From Hyphomicrobiales bacterium (GTDB lineage Bacteria > Pseudomonadota > Alphaproteobacteria > Rhizobiales > Beijerinckiaceae), in contig JAATEW010000200.1 of NCBI GenBank assembly GCA_015655535.1, positions 1 through 34,990 on the forward strand: a stretch of 34,990 nt of DNA. The letters are read 5' to 3'. How positions within the stretch are numbered: the stretch's first letter is position 1; the number at the start of each line of letters is the position of its first letter. The translations under genes and the position numbers were made by a program. Positions 15,628-23,280 of the stretch are shown one piece after another. Below the pieces are notes generated by a model. It worked only from the letters and a program-made list of their open reading frames with translations, made no database searches and had not been told where the DNA came from.

Positions 15628-17400
15628 CTAAACGCCCTTGTCCGGATGCAGCCATTCGCCGCTTTCCTGAAGAATGGCTCTCGTAAACGTGCTGCCGTCG
15701 CTCGTGGTCCGGCGCCGGATCATGCTTGTCAAAATGCCTGCGCCGAGGCCGGCGGCGCAGGCGAGAAGAGCACTGATGGCGTAGCGGTCGAGACCGGAGG
15801 CGAGCGGCCTCGGTCCTACCAGGATCTCGGCGCTGATCAACCCGACCAGCAAAGTGACGGTTGCTTCGACGCTTGTCGCACGCGGCCAGAGCGTTAGGAT
15901 CAACAGAGGCGCGATGCCCGAGGCCGATAGAAGAACCGTGAGGGCGATCAAGATCTGAGGATCGATCGAGACAAGATTGATGCCTATGCCGCAAAGCACA
16001 ATGATCGTGATGGCGAAAGCCCGCGTGACGGCGAGCCGGCGGCTCGTCAAGGCCGAATGGTCGCGTACCCGGTAGAACATGTCATTGCCGAGCACCGTCG
16101 CGCTCGATTGAACGCCGATTGCTGCGAGCGTGAGGCCGATCACCATGAGCGTGGCCCATACGAGTCCCGAAAACGCGCTGCCGAATCCGCCCAATTCGGC
16201 GAAGCTCGTCAGGAGATAGGCGCCCTTCGCCTTTATATCCTGAAGCCTGAGCGCGTTCGACAATCCGGCGCGCCCCGCACAGGCGCGCCGTGCCGCGAGA
16301 CGGTCAGCGACCGAAGCGCCGCAAATCGTGAGATCGCCTTGCGCGCTTGCCCGGTAGAGGCTTGGCGGCAGCTCGTCGGCGGCCTGTCCGACGGTCGAGC
16401 GGTCGAGCGACAGGCTCGCCTGCGCCAAAGTCGCGGTGGCGAGCAGGATCAGAATGCCACCCCAGCCCAAAGCCGATACACCGGCGCGCTGTGCCGAGCG
16501 GCGGTTAACGCATGCGATCGATGGCCCGAGAAGCGGCGCGAGCACGCCAATGCCGAGTGCGATGGCTGCGATCAGAACCGGGTCCATGTGATCCTTGGCC
16601 TGCGCCGCGCCGGTCCAGGCTTCGATGCGCACGAGCGCATCGGCCCAGAGACCGGAATGGCCGATCAGCGGAAAGGCGAGCGACGTTCCATGCAGCGCCG
16701 TGATCACGAGAGGCAGGCCGAAAACGGTCAAGGCGATGATGGTGGCCGCCGTCGCAGTCCAAAGCGTGCTCGCAAGCCCGCCGGGCAGAATGATGAGGAC
16801 GAGAAGGCTTGCGATAATGGCTGAGGCCAATGGCTTGCTGAAACCGCTGAAGGCCACGAGAGACGACAGCGCCTCCTCAAAGCCTGCCAGCGCGACGAGA
16901 ATCGTGACGGCAGCCGTCAGCAGAATGGCGCCGAGCCGCGCCACGAGGTTGGGGAACCGCGCGGCGATCAGGTCCGGCACCGAAAAGGCGCCTGTCTTGC
17001 GCAGGAGCGGACCCGTGATGAGGGCAGCGCAGGCCATCCCGCAGGCAAAGCCTGCGAAAAGCTCGGTGAGCGAGGTTCCTTGCGGCACCGGGGGGATGAA
17101 AGGCAGAAAAAGCGCCGCCCCGAGGCTCGCCATGGCCAAGCCGGCATAGGGCGCCGGAACCGCGCGGCCTGCTGCGTAGAACCAGGAAACGCGCATGGTG
17201 CGCAAAAGCGCCGCGATGGTGACGAGGCCGCTGAGCACGAAGATCGGGCCTAGCGCCCGCACGAGACCGTCGGGAACGCCGACACGGTCCATCAGCGCGA
17301 GAAGCCCGATCCCGCACAACAAAACCGCGAGGCCGAAGGCGACACGCCCGTCGATCGCGATGCGATGGAGATGATCTTCCGTCGTCGCCTGCGGCGCCAC
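15628..17400 (-). CDS. Sodium:solute symporter family permease (ActP-like)
   Basis: A 590-residue polytopic membrane protein with about 13-14 hydrophobic segments. It carries SSF-family features: AAGRAVPAPYAGLAMASLG early on, GPLLRKTGAFSVPDLIAARFP, and the conserved Ser/Thr region GVQSSATVLGNDMFYR around residues 425-440 that corresponds to the sodium-site helix. Its closest recognised relatives are acetate or monocarboxylate permeases of the ActP/VC_2705 type; the substrate is not determined. The start is GTG at 17400 with GGAGG six bases upstream. A hydrophilic loop with three cysteines (ICGAS...RRACAG) near residue 360 is unusual. The small DUF4212 subunit that often accompanies this subfamily is not adjacent. 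Confidence 0.85.
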   Translation of the reverse strand: MAPQATTEDHLHRIAIDGRVAFGLAVLLCGIGLLALMDRVGVPDGLVRALGPIFVLSGLVTIAALLRTMRVSWFYAAGRAVPAPYAGLAMASLGAALFLPFIPPVPQGTSLTELFAGFACGMACAALITGPLLRKTGAFSVPDLIAARFPNLVARLGAILLTAAVTILVALAGFEEALSSLVAFSGFSKPLASAIIASLLVLIILPGGLASTLWTATAATIIALTVFGLPLVITALHGTSLAFPLIGHSGLWADALVRIEAWTGAAQAKDHMDPVLIAAIALGIGVLAPLLGPSIACVNRRSAQRAGVSALGWGGILILLATATLAQASLSLDRSTVGQAADELPPSLYRASAQGDLTICGASVADRLAARRACAGRAGLSNALRLQDIKAKGAYLLTSFAELGGFGSAFSGLVWATLMVIGLTLAAIGVQSSATVLGNDMFYRVRDHSALTSRRLAVTRAFAITIIVLCGIGINLVSIDPQILIALTVLLSASGIAPLLILTLWPRATSVEATVTLLVGLISAEILVGPRPLASGLDRYAISALLACAAGLGAGILTSMIRRRTTSDGSTFTRAILQESGEWLHPDKGV

Positions 17401-17523
17401 TTTAATCCTCCACGATCCGTTCGGATAACCCCTCTCGGTTTGGACCGATTTGGCCTATATATAAAGCCTGTTTCGGCTGTGCCGGAGTGATTTGCCGGAT
17501 TTTGCTCCGCTTTCGAGGTTTCC

Positions 17524-17886
17524 ATGACGAACGAACAGGATCTTTATTCACGCGCGACGCCCAGGTGGCTCGAAAACGGCGCCCAGCCGGAGGCCAAAAT
17601 GCCACAATGGACGCCGGCATCGCCCATCGATCGTTTTCTCGGCGGCTCGCCCGGAGCGGTGGTTTTGAAACTCATCTTCGTATCCCTGGTTGTGGGCGCT
17701 CTGATGATGTGGCTCGACCTCCATCCGGTCGATCTCTGGCGCGGCCTCGTGCGCTTTGCCAACCGCATCTGGTCGCTCGGTTTCGACGCCGTTCGCGAAG
17801 TCGGCGACTATATCCTGGCCGGTGCCATGGTCGTCCTGCCGATCTGGCTGATCTTGCGGCTGCTGAATATGCGGCACGCGCGGTAG
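17524..17886 (+). CDS. DUF6460-type small membrane protein
   Basis: A 120-residue protein with a polar N-terminus (about 35 residues), the signature FLGGSPGAVVLKLIFVSLVVGALMMW (shown in part as FLGGSPGAVVLK), and two hydrophobic helices (about 47-64 and 98-115) around an amphipathic RFANRIWSLGFDAVREVGDY stretch. This matches the uncharacterised DUF6460 proteins of Rhizobiales. A GAGG site lies ten bases before the ATG. It is divergent from the symporter and 48 bases upstream of the MATE gene in the same direction. Function is unknown. Confidence 0.75.
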   Translation: MTNEQDLYSRATPRWLENGAQPEAKMPQWTPASPIDRFLGGSPGAVVLKLIFVSLVVGALMMWLDLHPVDLWRGLVRFANRIWSLGFDAVREVGDYILAGAMVVLPIWLILRLLNMRHAR

Positions 17887-17934
17887 ACACTGCTTCGTCG
17901 ACGCACGAGGGCTTCAAAGAGTTCTTTCAAGTAC

Positions 17935-19311
17935 ATGTCTGAAAATAACAAGTTGGACGCGCCGCAGATCAACCACGCGGCGGTGGTCCGTCTCGCTTTG
18001 CCGATGGTGCTCGCGCATCTGTCGACGCCGCTTCTGGGTTTTGTCGACGCAGCGGTGATCGGCCGGCTGGGCGAAGCCTATCTGCTTGGCGCCATCGCGG
18101 CGGCGGCCGTCGTTTTCGATTTCACCTTCTGGGGTTTTGGCTTTCTCCGAATGGGGACGGCGAGCCTTGCCGCGCAAGCGCTTGGCCGCGGCGACACCAT
18201 GGAAGGCCATGCCGTTCTCATGCGCGCCATGATCATGGCGGTGGGACTTGGCCTCGTGCTGATCGTCCTGCAAAGACCCATTGCCTGGATCGGCTTTTCT
18301 CTGCTCGCAGCCAGCCCGGCCGTCACCGAGGCGGCACGCTCCTATTTCGATATCAGGATCTGGTCGGCGCCCGTCGCGCTCGCCAATTACGTGCTGCTCG
18401 GCGTCTTCATCGGGCGCGGCAAGACCGGCGTCGCGCTCGGCTTGCAGGTTCTGATCAATCTTTCCAACATCGTCTTCAATATCGCGCTCGTCTATGGCCT
18501 GTCGCTTGGGGTGCGCGGCTCCGCGATGGGCACATTGCTCGCCGAAATTCTCGGCGTTTGCGGCGGCCTCATCACGCTGACGCTCTTCGACCGTCACTGG
18601 TTCGTGGTGGAAGCGAAAATCCTCAAGGATCGTGCGCGCCTCGTTCAGATGATGGCGATCAACCGCGACCTGATGATCCGCACGGCGGCGCTTTTGTTCA
18701 GCTATGCTTTTTTCACCGCGCAAGGCGCGCGCGGCGGCGATGTCGTGCTGGCGGCCAATGCCGTCTTGATGAACCTCTATTTGATCGGCGCCTTTTTCCT
18801 CGATGGATTTGCAACCGCCGCGCAGCAGCTTTGCGGACAGGCCTTTGGCGCGGGCGATGGTGTGCGCTTTCGCACCGCGGTGCGGCTCACGATGCTCTGG
18901 TGTCTTGGCTTTTCCGCTTGTCTGTCGGTGGCCGAATTCCTGGGCGGTCACGCCTTCATCAGCTTCGTCACGACGAACGAGGCTGTCCGGGAAACCGCCT
19001 GGACCTACATCCCCTATGCTGCGGCTGCGACCTTTTGCGGTGCTGCGTGCTTCGAACTTGACGGAGTTTTCATCGGCGCGGCCTGGACGCGCGATATGCG
19101 CAACATGATGCTCCTCTCTATGGTGCTCTATCTTCTGAGTTTCATTTTGCTGAAGCCGTTCGGCAATGCAGGCCTTTGGCTCGCGATTCTGTTCTTTCTC
19201 AGCGTGCGTGGAGCGACGCTTTATTGGCGCTATAGGCACTTGGTGAGAGAGGCTTTTCCGGCGGCCCAATCCGCCGCGCCCGTGCCGATCGCGTCAGCGA
19301 GCCGCGGATAG
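17935..19311 (+). CDS. MATE family efflux transporter (DinF-like)
   Basis: A 458-residue cation-coupled multidrug and toxin exporter with twelve predicted membrane helices. The N-terminal half opens with LALPMVLAHLSTPLLGFVDAAVIGRLG, a hallmark of the DinF branch. The LGFLRMGTASLAAQALGRGD-type loop (FGFLRMGTASLAAQA in this protein) follows, and the second half repeats the pattern (AANAVLMNLYLIGAFFLDGFA). Substrate is unknown. The gene follows the DUF6460 gene closely and may be co-transcribed. Its last 82 bases overlap the end of pyrD on the other strand, so the two genes converge through one another. Confidence 0.92.
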   Translation: MSENNKLDAPQINHAAVVRLALPMVLAHLSTPLLGFVDAAVIGRLGEAYLLGAIAAAAVVFDFTFWGFGFLRMGTASLAAQALGRGDTMEGHAVLMRAMIMAVGLGLVLIVLQRPIAWIGFSLLAASPAVTEAARSYFDIRIWSAPVALANYVLLGVFIGRGKTGVALGLQVLINLSNIVFNIALVYGLSLGVRGSAMGTLLAEILGVCGGLITLTLFDRHWFVVEAKILKDRARLVQMMAINRDLMIRTAALLFSYAFFTAQGARGGDVVLAANAVLMNLYLIGAFFLDGFATAAQQLCGQAFGAGDGVRFRTAVRLTMLWCLGFSACLSVAEFLGGHAFISFVTTNEAVRETAWTYIPYAAAATFCGAACFELDGVFIGAAWTRDMRNMMLLSMVLYLLSFILLKPFGNAGLWLAILFFLSVRGATLYWRYRHLVREAFPAAQSAAPVPIASASRG

Positions 19312-20333
19312 TTTTTCTCTGCCAGAATACGCAAAAGCCCGCGCTTGATCTTTCCGATCAGCGCCGGCCCGTGAAAAACAAGCGCCGTATAAAGCTGCAC
19401 GAGCGCCGCGCCCGCTTCGATCTTGGCGAAGGCCGTCTCTGCGCTGTCGACGCCGCCGGCACCGATCAGTGGGAATTGGCCTTCGACTCTGAGATAAGTC
19501 TCGGCGAGCATGCGCGTCGAGAGGTCGAATAAGGGCTTGCCGGAGAGGCCGCCGGTCTCGCTCTGCGCCCTGCCGCGGAGCGAAGGCGGGCGCGTCACCG
19601 TCGTGTTGGAGACGATCAAGCCATCGATCTTTTTTTGCCGCGCGGTTGAGACGATCGCGTCGAGTTCCTGCAATGTCAGATCGGGCGCGATCTTCAACAG
19701 CACAGGCTTGCGGCCATGGCGCTGCGCCGCATCGTCTCGTGCGGCGAGCACGCGGGCCAATAGGCCGTCGAGCGCCTGCGCGCCCTGAAGGTCGCGCAGG
19801 CCGGGCGTATTGGGCGAGGAGACGTTGATCGTGAAATAAGAGGCGACATCGGCGAAATGCTCGATGCCTTGCACATAGTCGCCGGCGCGATCTTCCGTAT
19901 CTTTGTTTGCGCCGAGATTGATGCCGAGCGGAACGGCGGTGCAAGGATGCGCGGCGAGCCTTTGATGAACGCTTGCATGGCCTTCATTGTTGAAGCCGAA
20001 GCGATTGATCGCGGCTTCATCCTCAACAAGGCGAAACAGGCGCGGGCGCGGATTGCCCGCCTGTGGGCGTGGAGTCACCGTGCCTATTTCGACGAAGCCG
20101 AAGCCGAGACGCGCCATGCGCTCCGGCACCTGCGCATTCTTGTCGAAGCCCGCCGCGAGTCCGAGCGGGTTGCGGAAAGAAAGGCCGAAGGCTTCGATCG
20201 CCAGACGCGGATCGTCTTGCGCTGGCGCGGCGAGCGGCGCGATGTGCAGCGCTTTGATCGTCAGATGATGCGCGGTCTCGGGATCGAGCCGGAAGAGCAG
20301 GGGTCTCGCCCAAGCGGCTAAGCGGGTAATCAT
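19230..20333 (-). CDS. pyrD: Dihydroorotate dehydrogenase, class 2 (quinone-linked)
   Basis: Oxidises dihydroorotate to orotate with FMN and passes electrons to quinone at the inner membrane, the fourth step of pyrimidine synthesis. The 367-residue length and the N-terminal amphipathic region before NPLGLAAGFDKNA are class 2 traits. The catalytic serine lies in NVSSPNTPGLRDLQ, as expected for class 2 enzymes. FMN-contact motifs LKIAPDLT, IVSNTTVTRP and IGAGGVDSAETAF are all present. A C-terminal tail of roughly 20 residues (ADWAAGKASLTKCL) runs into the MATE gene on the opposite strand. The DUF952 gene lies upstream in the usual rhizobial order but is separated by a palindromic repeat. Confidence 0.95.
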   Translation of the reverse strand: MITRLAAWARPLLFRLDPETAHHLTIKALHIAPLAAPAQDDPRLAIEAFGLSFRNPLGLAAGFDKNAQVPERMARLGFGFVEIGTVTPRPQAGNPRPRLFRLVEDEAAINRFGFNNEGHASVHQRLAAHPCTAVPLGINLGANKDTEDRAGDYVQGIEHFADVASYFTINVSSPNTPGLRDLQGAQALDGLLARVLAARDDAAQRHGRKPVLLKIAPDLTLQELDAIVSTARQKKIDGLIVSNTTVTRPPSLRGRAQSETGGLSGKPLFDLSTRMLAETYLRVEGQFPLIGAGGVDSAETAFAKIEAGAALVQLYTALVFHGPALIGKIKRGLLRILAEKNYPRLADAIGTGAADWAAGKASLTKCL

Positions 20334-20373
20334 GCGTCAAGGTCAGCGGAGCCCAACAGGGCTAATGACCGCT

Positions 20374-20489
20374 CTCGTCCTTCGAGACGCATGCTTCGCA
20401 TGTTCCTCAGGATGAGGGCTTTCCCAGAGTCGCCGTGCCGATCCCTCATCCTGAGGAGCCTCACGCAGTGAGGCGTCTCGAAGGACGAG
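20374..20489. repeat. Four-part palindromic repeat between DUF952 and pyrD
   Basis: The outer arms CTCGTCCTTCGAGACGC (20374-20390) and GCGTCTCGAAGGACGAG (20473-20489) are exact reverse complements. A second pair, CCTCAGGATGAGGG (20405-20418) and CCCTCATCCTGAGG (20443-20456), nests inside. The bases between the pairs form tip hairpins, CATGC-TTC-GCATG on the left and GCCTCAC-GCA-GTGAGGC on the right. This is a known type of rhizobial intergenic repeat. It lies 40 bases upstream of the pyrD start and could affect the pyrD leader. Confidence 0.85.
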
Positions 20490-20532
20490 GGATCGAGAGA
20501 GCGTAGTTTGGCTGTCTCGACAAGCGGGCCGC

Positions 20533-20877
20533 TCATAAATCAATGCCTGTAAAATCGTGACTGCCGTCCGCGTTCATCGGCAAAGGTTTGACCCATAAGA
20601 CGGCATCGAGCGGCAGAGCGCCATAGAGATGCGGAAACAAGGCGCCGCCGCGCGACGGCTCCCATTTCAAAGAGTGAGCGAGCTTTTCGGGATCGATGGC
20701 GGCGATGACGAGATCGTCGTGGCCCTTGAAATGCAGCGCCACGGTCTCGCGGGCCTGCTCGCCCGTCGAGAAATGGATGAAGCCATCGGCGAGATCGATC
20801 GGCGCGCCTTTGAAGCTGCCTTGGCTTTCGGCCTCGCGCCAGAGTTCCGTCGAGGCGATCTTGTAAATCAAGGGCAT
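20533..20877 (-). CDS. DUF952 domain protein
   Basis: A 114-residue protein that matches DUF952 end to end: IYKIASTELWREAESQGSF, the signature DGFIHFSTGEQARETV, a central DDLVIAAIDPEKLAHSLKWE, and the C-terminal FPHLYGALPLDAVLWVKPL. Members are small cytosolic proteins of unknown activity, regularly placed before pyrD in Rhizobiales. Two bases separate it from the end of the antitoxin gene upstream, so it may be transcribed partly from the toxin-antitoxin promoter. No function is claimed. Confidence 0.9.
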   Translation of the reverse strand: MPLIYKIASTELWREAESQGSFKGAPIDLADGFIHFSTGEQARETVALHFKGHDDLVIAAIDPEKLAHSLKWEPSRGGALFPHLYGALPLDAVLWVKPLPMNADGSHDFTGIDL

Positions 20878-20879
20878 TT

Positions 20880-21173
20880 TCAGGCCGCGGTTTTCGGGAC
20901 GATTCGCAATTCGAGTTGAAGCGCTTTGAGCACTTCGAGCAAGGTGCTTAAGCGGGGGTCGCCGGACGATGAAAGAGCTTTATAAAGTCCCATGCGGGAC
21001 AGGCCGGTTTCCTCGGCCACGGCTGATATTCCTCGTGCCTTGGCAATATCGCCAAGCGCCGCGGCGATAAGAGCAGGATCGCCATCTTCAAGGGCGGCTT
21101 CCAAATATCCAAGTTGCCGCTCTGGCGTTTTGATATGATCCTCGATAGACCAAGGAACGGTTTTGATCGCCAT
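20880..21173 (-). CDS. Antitoxin of a HigB/HigA-type pair (addiction module antidote)
   Basis: A 97-residue DNA-binding antitoxin. The C-terminal two thirds form an HTH (IAKARGISAVAEETGLSRMGLYKALSSSGDPRLSTLLEVL) of the addiction module antidote family, shown here only as its core ISAVAEETGLSRMGLYKAL. The N-terminal part (WSIEDHIKTPERQLGYLEAA) is the expected toxin-contact region. GGAGG lies eight bases before ATG 21173, which decides the start. The toxin gene ends two bases upstream. It should neutralise the toxin and repress the operon at the palindromes at 21467-21513. Confidence 0.9.
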   Translation of the reverse strand: MAIKTVPWSIEDHIKTPERQLGYLEAALEDGDPALIAAALGDIAKARGISAVAEETGLSRMGLYKALSSSGDPRLSTLLEVLKALQLELRIVPKTAA

Positions 21174-21175
21174 CC

Positions 21176-21466
21176 TCAAACCTCCTTCGCCAGTTTTTTC
21201 GCGCGCTCTATATCCTTGCTTTGCGTGTTCTCGCTGCCACCGCAAAGCAGGATGATGAGTTCGCAACCGCGCTGAACGAAATAAAGCCGATAGCCGGGAC
21301 CGTAATCGATGCGTAATTCGCTGACGCCTTCCCCGACCGGCTTCTCGTCACCAAAATTGCCGAGCGTCAGGCGCTTGATACGAACGACGATCCGGTCTGC
21401 TGCTCTCAGGTCGCGGAGTTCGCTAAACCAATTCTGAAATTCTTCGGTCTGGCGAACTTCAACCAT
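21176..21466 (-). CDS. RelE/ParE superfamily toxin (HigB-like, Gp49 family)
   Basis: A 96-residue toxin of the addiction-module killer family. Family features are VRQTEEFQNWFSELRDLRAADRI, RIKRLTLGNFGDEKPVGEGVSELRI, and the core strand pair GPGYRLYFVQRG and LIILLCGGSENTQSKDIERAKKLA (quoted here only in part as LLCGGSENTQSKDI). Such proteins cleave mRNA at the ribosome. The toxin precedes the antitoxin, as in HigBA. I place the start at ATG 21466; a TTG two codons earlier lies right at the -10 element and is unlikely. The ATG follows the -10 by six bases, so the message appears leaderless. Confidence 0.9.
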   Translation of the reverse strand: MVEVRQTEEFQNWFSELRDLRAADRIVVRIKRLTLGNFGDEKPVGEGVSELRIDYGPGYRLYFVQRGCELIILLCGGSENTQSKDIERAKKLAKEV

Positions 21467-21513
21467 CTGCAAACTATAGTAATCAAAGCAGGGCTGTCAA
21501 CTATAGTTTGCAG
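21467..21513 (-). promoter_or_regulatory. Toxin-antitoxin promoter with paired palindromic operators
   Basis: CTGCAAACTATAGT (21467-21480) and ACTATAGTTTGCAG (21500-21513) are exact reverse complements, and each contains the self-complementary octamer ACTATAGT. On the minus strand TTGACA (21500-21495), a 16-base spacer and TATAGT (21478-21473) form a near-consensus promoter. The -10 lies within one palindrome and the -35 abuts the other. Binding by the antitoxin would block polymerase. The ATG begins seven bases after the -10. Confidence 0.75.
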
Positions 21514-21539
21514 CTTCCGCCACGTGCCAAAGTCTTACG

Positions 21540-22886
21540 TCACGCCGCCGCGGCCGTCGTCAGCGCATCGCATATATCGTCGACGACGCGTTCGATGAGT
21601 TCGGCATCGTCGCCCTCCGCCATGACACGCACGACAGGCTCCGTGCCCGACAGCCGGATCACGAGGCGGCCGGAATTGGCGAGCTTCTGCTTGCCGTCTT
21701 CGATCACGCGCAAGACGCGTTCCTCGGCGAGCGGCTGCCCGGCCTTGAAGCGCACATTCTTCAAGATCTGCGGCAGGGGCTCGAAGCGGTGGCAGACCTG
21801 GCTCACAAGTTTGCCCTTGCGTTTGACCACGGCCAAAACCTGCAGGGCGGCGACGAGACCGTCGCCCGTCGTGCCATAATCGGAAAGAATGATATGGCCC
21901 GATTGCTCGCCGCCGACATTATAGCCGTGCTCGCGCATATGTTCGAGCACATAGCGGTCGCCGACGGCGGTGCGGGCGAGCGAAAGATGGATGCTTGAGA
22001 GAAACCGTTCGAGGCCGAGGTTCGACATCAAGGTCGCGACGATGCCTGGCTGCGACAGGCGCCCGTCTTCTTTCCAGCTTTCGGCGATGGCTGCCATAAG
22101 CTGATCGCCGTCGACGATCTTGCCGGTCTCATCGACGATGAGCACGCGGTCGGCGTCGCCATCGAGCGCGATGCCTATATCGGCGCGCATCTCGCGGACT
22201 TTCTTGGCGAGCGCGTCAGGCGAGGTCGAACCGACGCCGAGATTGATGTTCAACCCGTCCGGCTGAACACCGATCGAAAAGACTTCCGCGCCAAGCTCCC
22301 ACAAAGCTTCAGGCGCGAGCTTATAGGCGGCGCCATTGGCGCAATCGATGACGATGCGCAGGCCTTCGAGCGAGAGATTGCGCGGCAAAGTATGTTTGGC
22401 GAATTCGATATAGCGGGCGCGGACGTCATCGACGCGCTTGGCCCGGCCGAGATCGGGCGATTTCGACAATTTGCGGCTGAGATCCTCGTCCATCAAGGCT
22501 TCGATCTTGGCTTCGACCGCGTCTGAGAGCTTATAGCCGTCCGGGCCGAAGAGCTTGATCCCATTGTCCTCGAACAGATTATGCGAGGCGGAAATCATGA
22601 CCCCGACATCGGCGCGCATCGAACGCGTCAGCATGGCGACGGCCGGCGTCGGCATGGGGCCGAGCAACAGCACATCCATGCCGACCGAGGTGAAGCCCGC
22701 GACCATCGCATATTCGATCATATAGCCGGAGAGGCGGGTGTCCTTGCCGATGACAGCCCTGTGGCGGTGGTCGCCATGCTGGAAGACGACGCCGGTCGCC
22801 TGCGCGACTTTCATCGCGAGTTCGGCGGTGATCGTGCCATTGGCGCGGCCTCTGATGCCGTCGGTTCCGAAATATTTGCGGCTCAT
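21540..22886 (-). CDS. glmM: Phosphoglucosamine mutase
   Basis: Converts glucosamine-6-phosphate to glucosamine-1-phosphate for UDP-GlcNAc, peptidoglycan and LPS synthesis. At 448 residues it has the standard length. The N-terminus KYFGTDGIRGRAN is typical. The phosphoserine is S101 in ISASHN, the metal loop is LDGDADR in the 240s, the sugar-contact region is GEQSGHI, and the C-terminal phosphate-binding loop is RLSGTEPVVRVM. In many Rhizobiales glmM follows ftsH on the same strand; here it is inverted and lies upstream of the cpoB-tilS-ftsH run. The ribosome site is weak: GGAGAG is about 17 bases before the ATG. Confidence 0.96.
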   Translation of the reverse strand: MSRKYFGTDGIRGRANGTITAELAMKVAQATGVVFQHGDHRHRAVIGKDTRLSGYMIEYAMVAGFTSVGMDVLLLGPMPTPAVAMLTRSMRADVGVMISASHNLFEDNGIKLFGPDGYKLSDAVEAKIEALMDEDLSRKLSKSPDLGRAKRVDDVRARYIEFAKHTLPRNLSLEGLRIVIDCANGAAYKLAPEALWELGAEVFSIGVQPDGLNINLGVGSTSPDALAKKVREMRADIGIALDGDADRVLIVDETGKIVDGDQLMAAIAESWKEDGRLSQPGIVATLMSNLGLERFLSSIHLSLARTAVGDRYVLEHMREHGYNVGGEQSGHIILSDYGTTGDGLVAALQVLAVVKRKGKLVSQVCHRFEPLPQILKNVRFKAGQPLAEERVLRVIEDGKQKLANSGRLVIRLSGTEPVVRVMAEGDDAELIERVVDDICDALTTAAAA

Positions 22887-23280
22887 GCGGTGAAAGGCTC
22901 TCCGGTCAGGTCGAAACGAGCTTGACTTATGTCTACACGGTCGAGGTGAAGGAAACCACCCTGCCGCCGATCCCGGCGGAGCGAAGGCTTCCTGACGGTA
23001 AATGCGGCGCGAATCGCGACCTATTGGGATGGTAGGACCAAAGACGATAAGAATCCGCTACCCTATGCCGCTGGGAGCCTGATAGGGCTTTCGGATAGAT
23101 CGCTCGTTGAAACAACTGCTTAGAATAAGGTAGAGAGACGCTGAGCAGGCGGCCGTGCCTCATATTCACACCGCATTAAGGCAGTTTGCGACAGCGAAGA
23201 AAACGCGGTGGGCCACCTAAATTTGGTCGAACTGCGCGTCTAAGTTCGAATCTCCCGCCGGCACAATAGGACCTTGCCGC
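22887..23280. other. 394-base intergenic region between divergent glmM and cpoB
   Basis: No convincing gene is seen. A GC-rich hairpin, CCGCCG-ATCC-CGGCGG, lies near 22965-22980. Near the right end GTTCGAATCTCCCGCCGGCA (from 23244), followed by CAA, looks like the T-arm and acceptor end of a tRNA, closest to a leucine tRNA. The bases before it do not complete a T-stem or the rest of a tRNA. It may be a fragment left by integration or rearrangement. Confidence 0.4.

Noticed and set aside
17914..19269. 451-codon open frame antisense to the MATE transporter
   Set aside because: Its product is strongly charged and domain-free, and the transporter on the plus strand is unmistakable.
22933..23169. 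78-codon minus-strand frame between glmM and cpoB
   Set aside because: No ribosome site, unusual composition and no recognisable domain; probably chance.
23160..23266. Complete tRNA gene upstream of cpoB
   Set aside because: Only the T-loop and acceptor-like end are present. The T-stem does not pair and no matching 5' acceptor, D-arm or anticodon arm is found.
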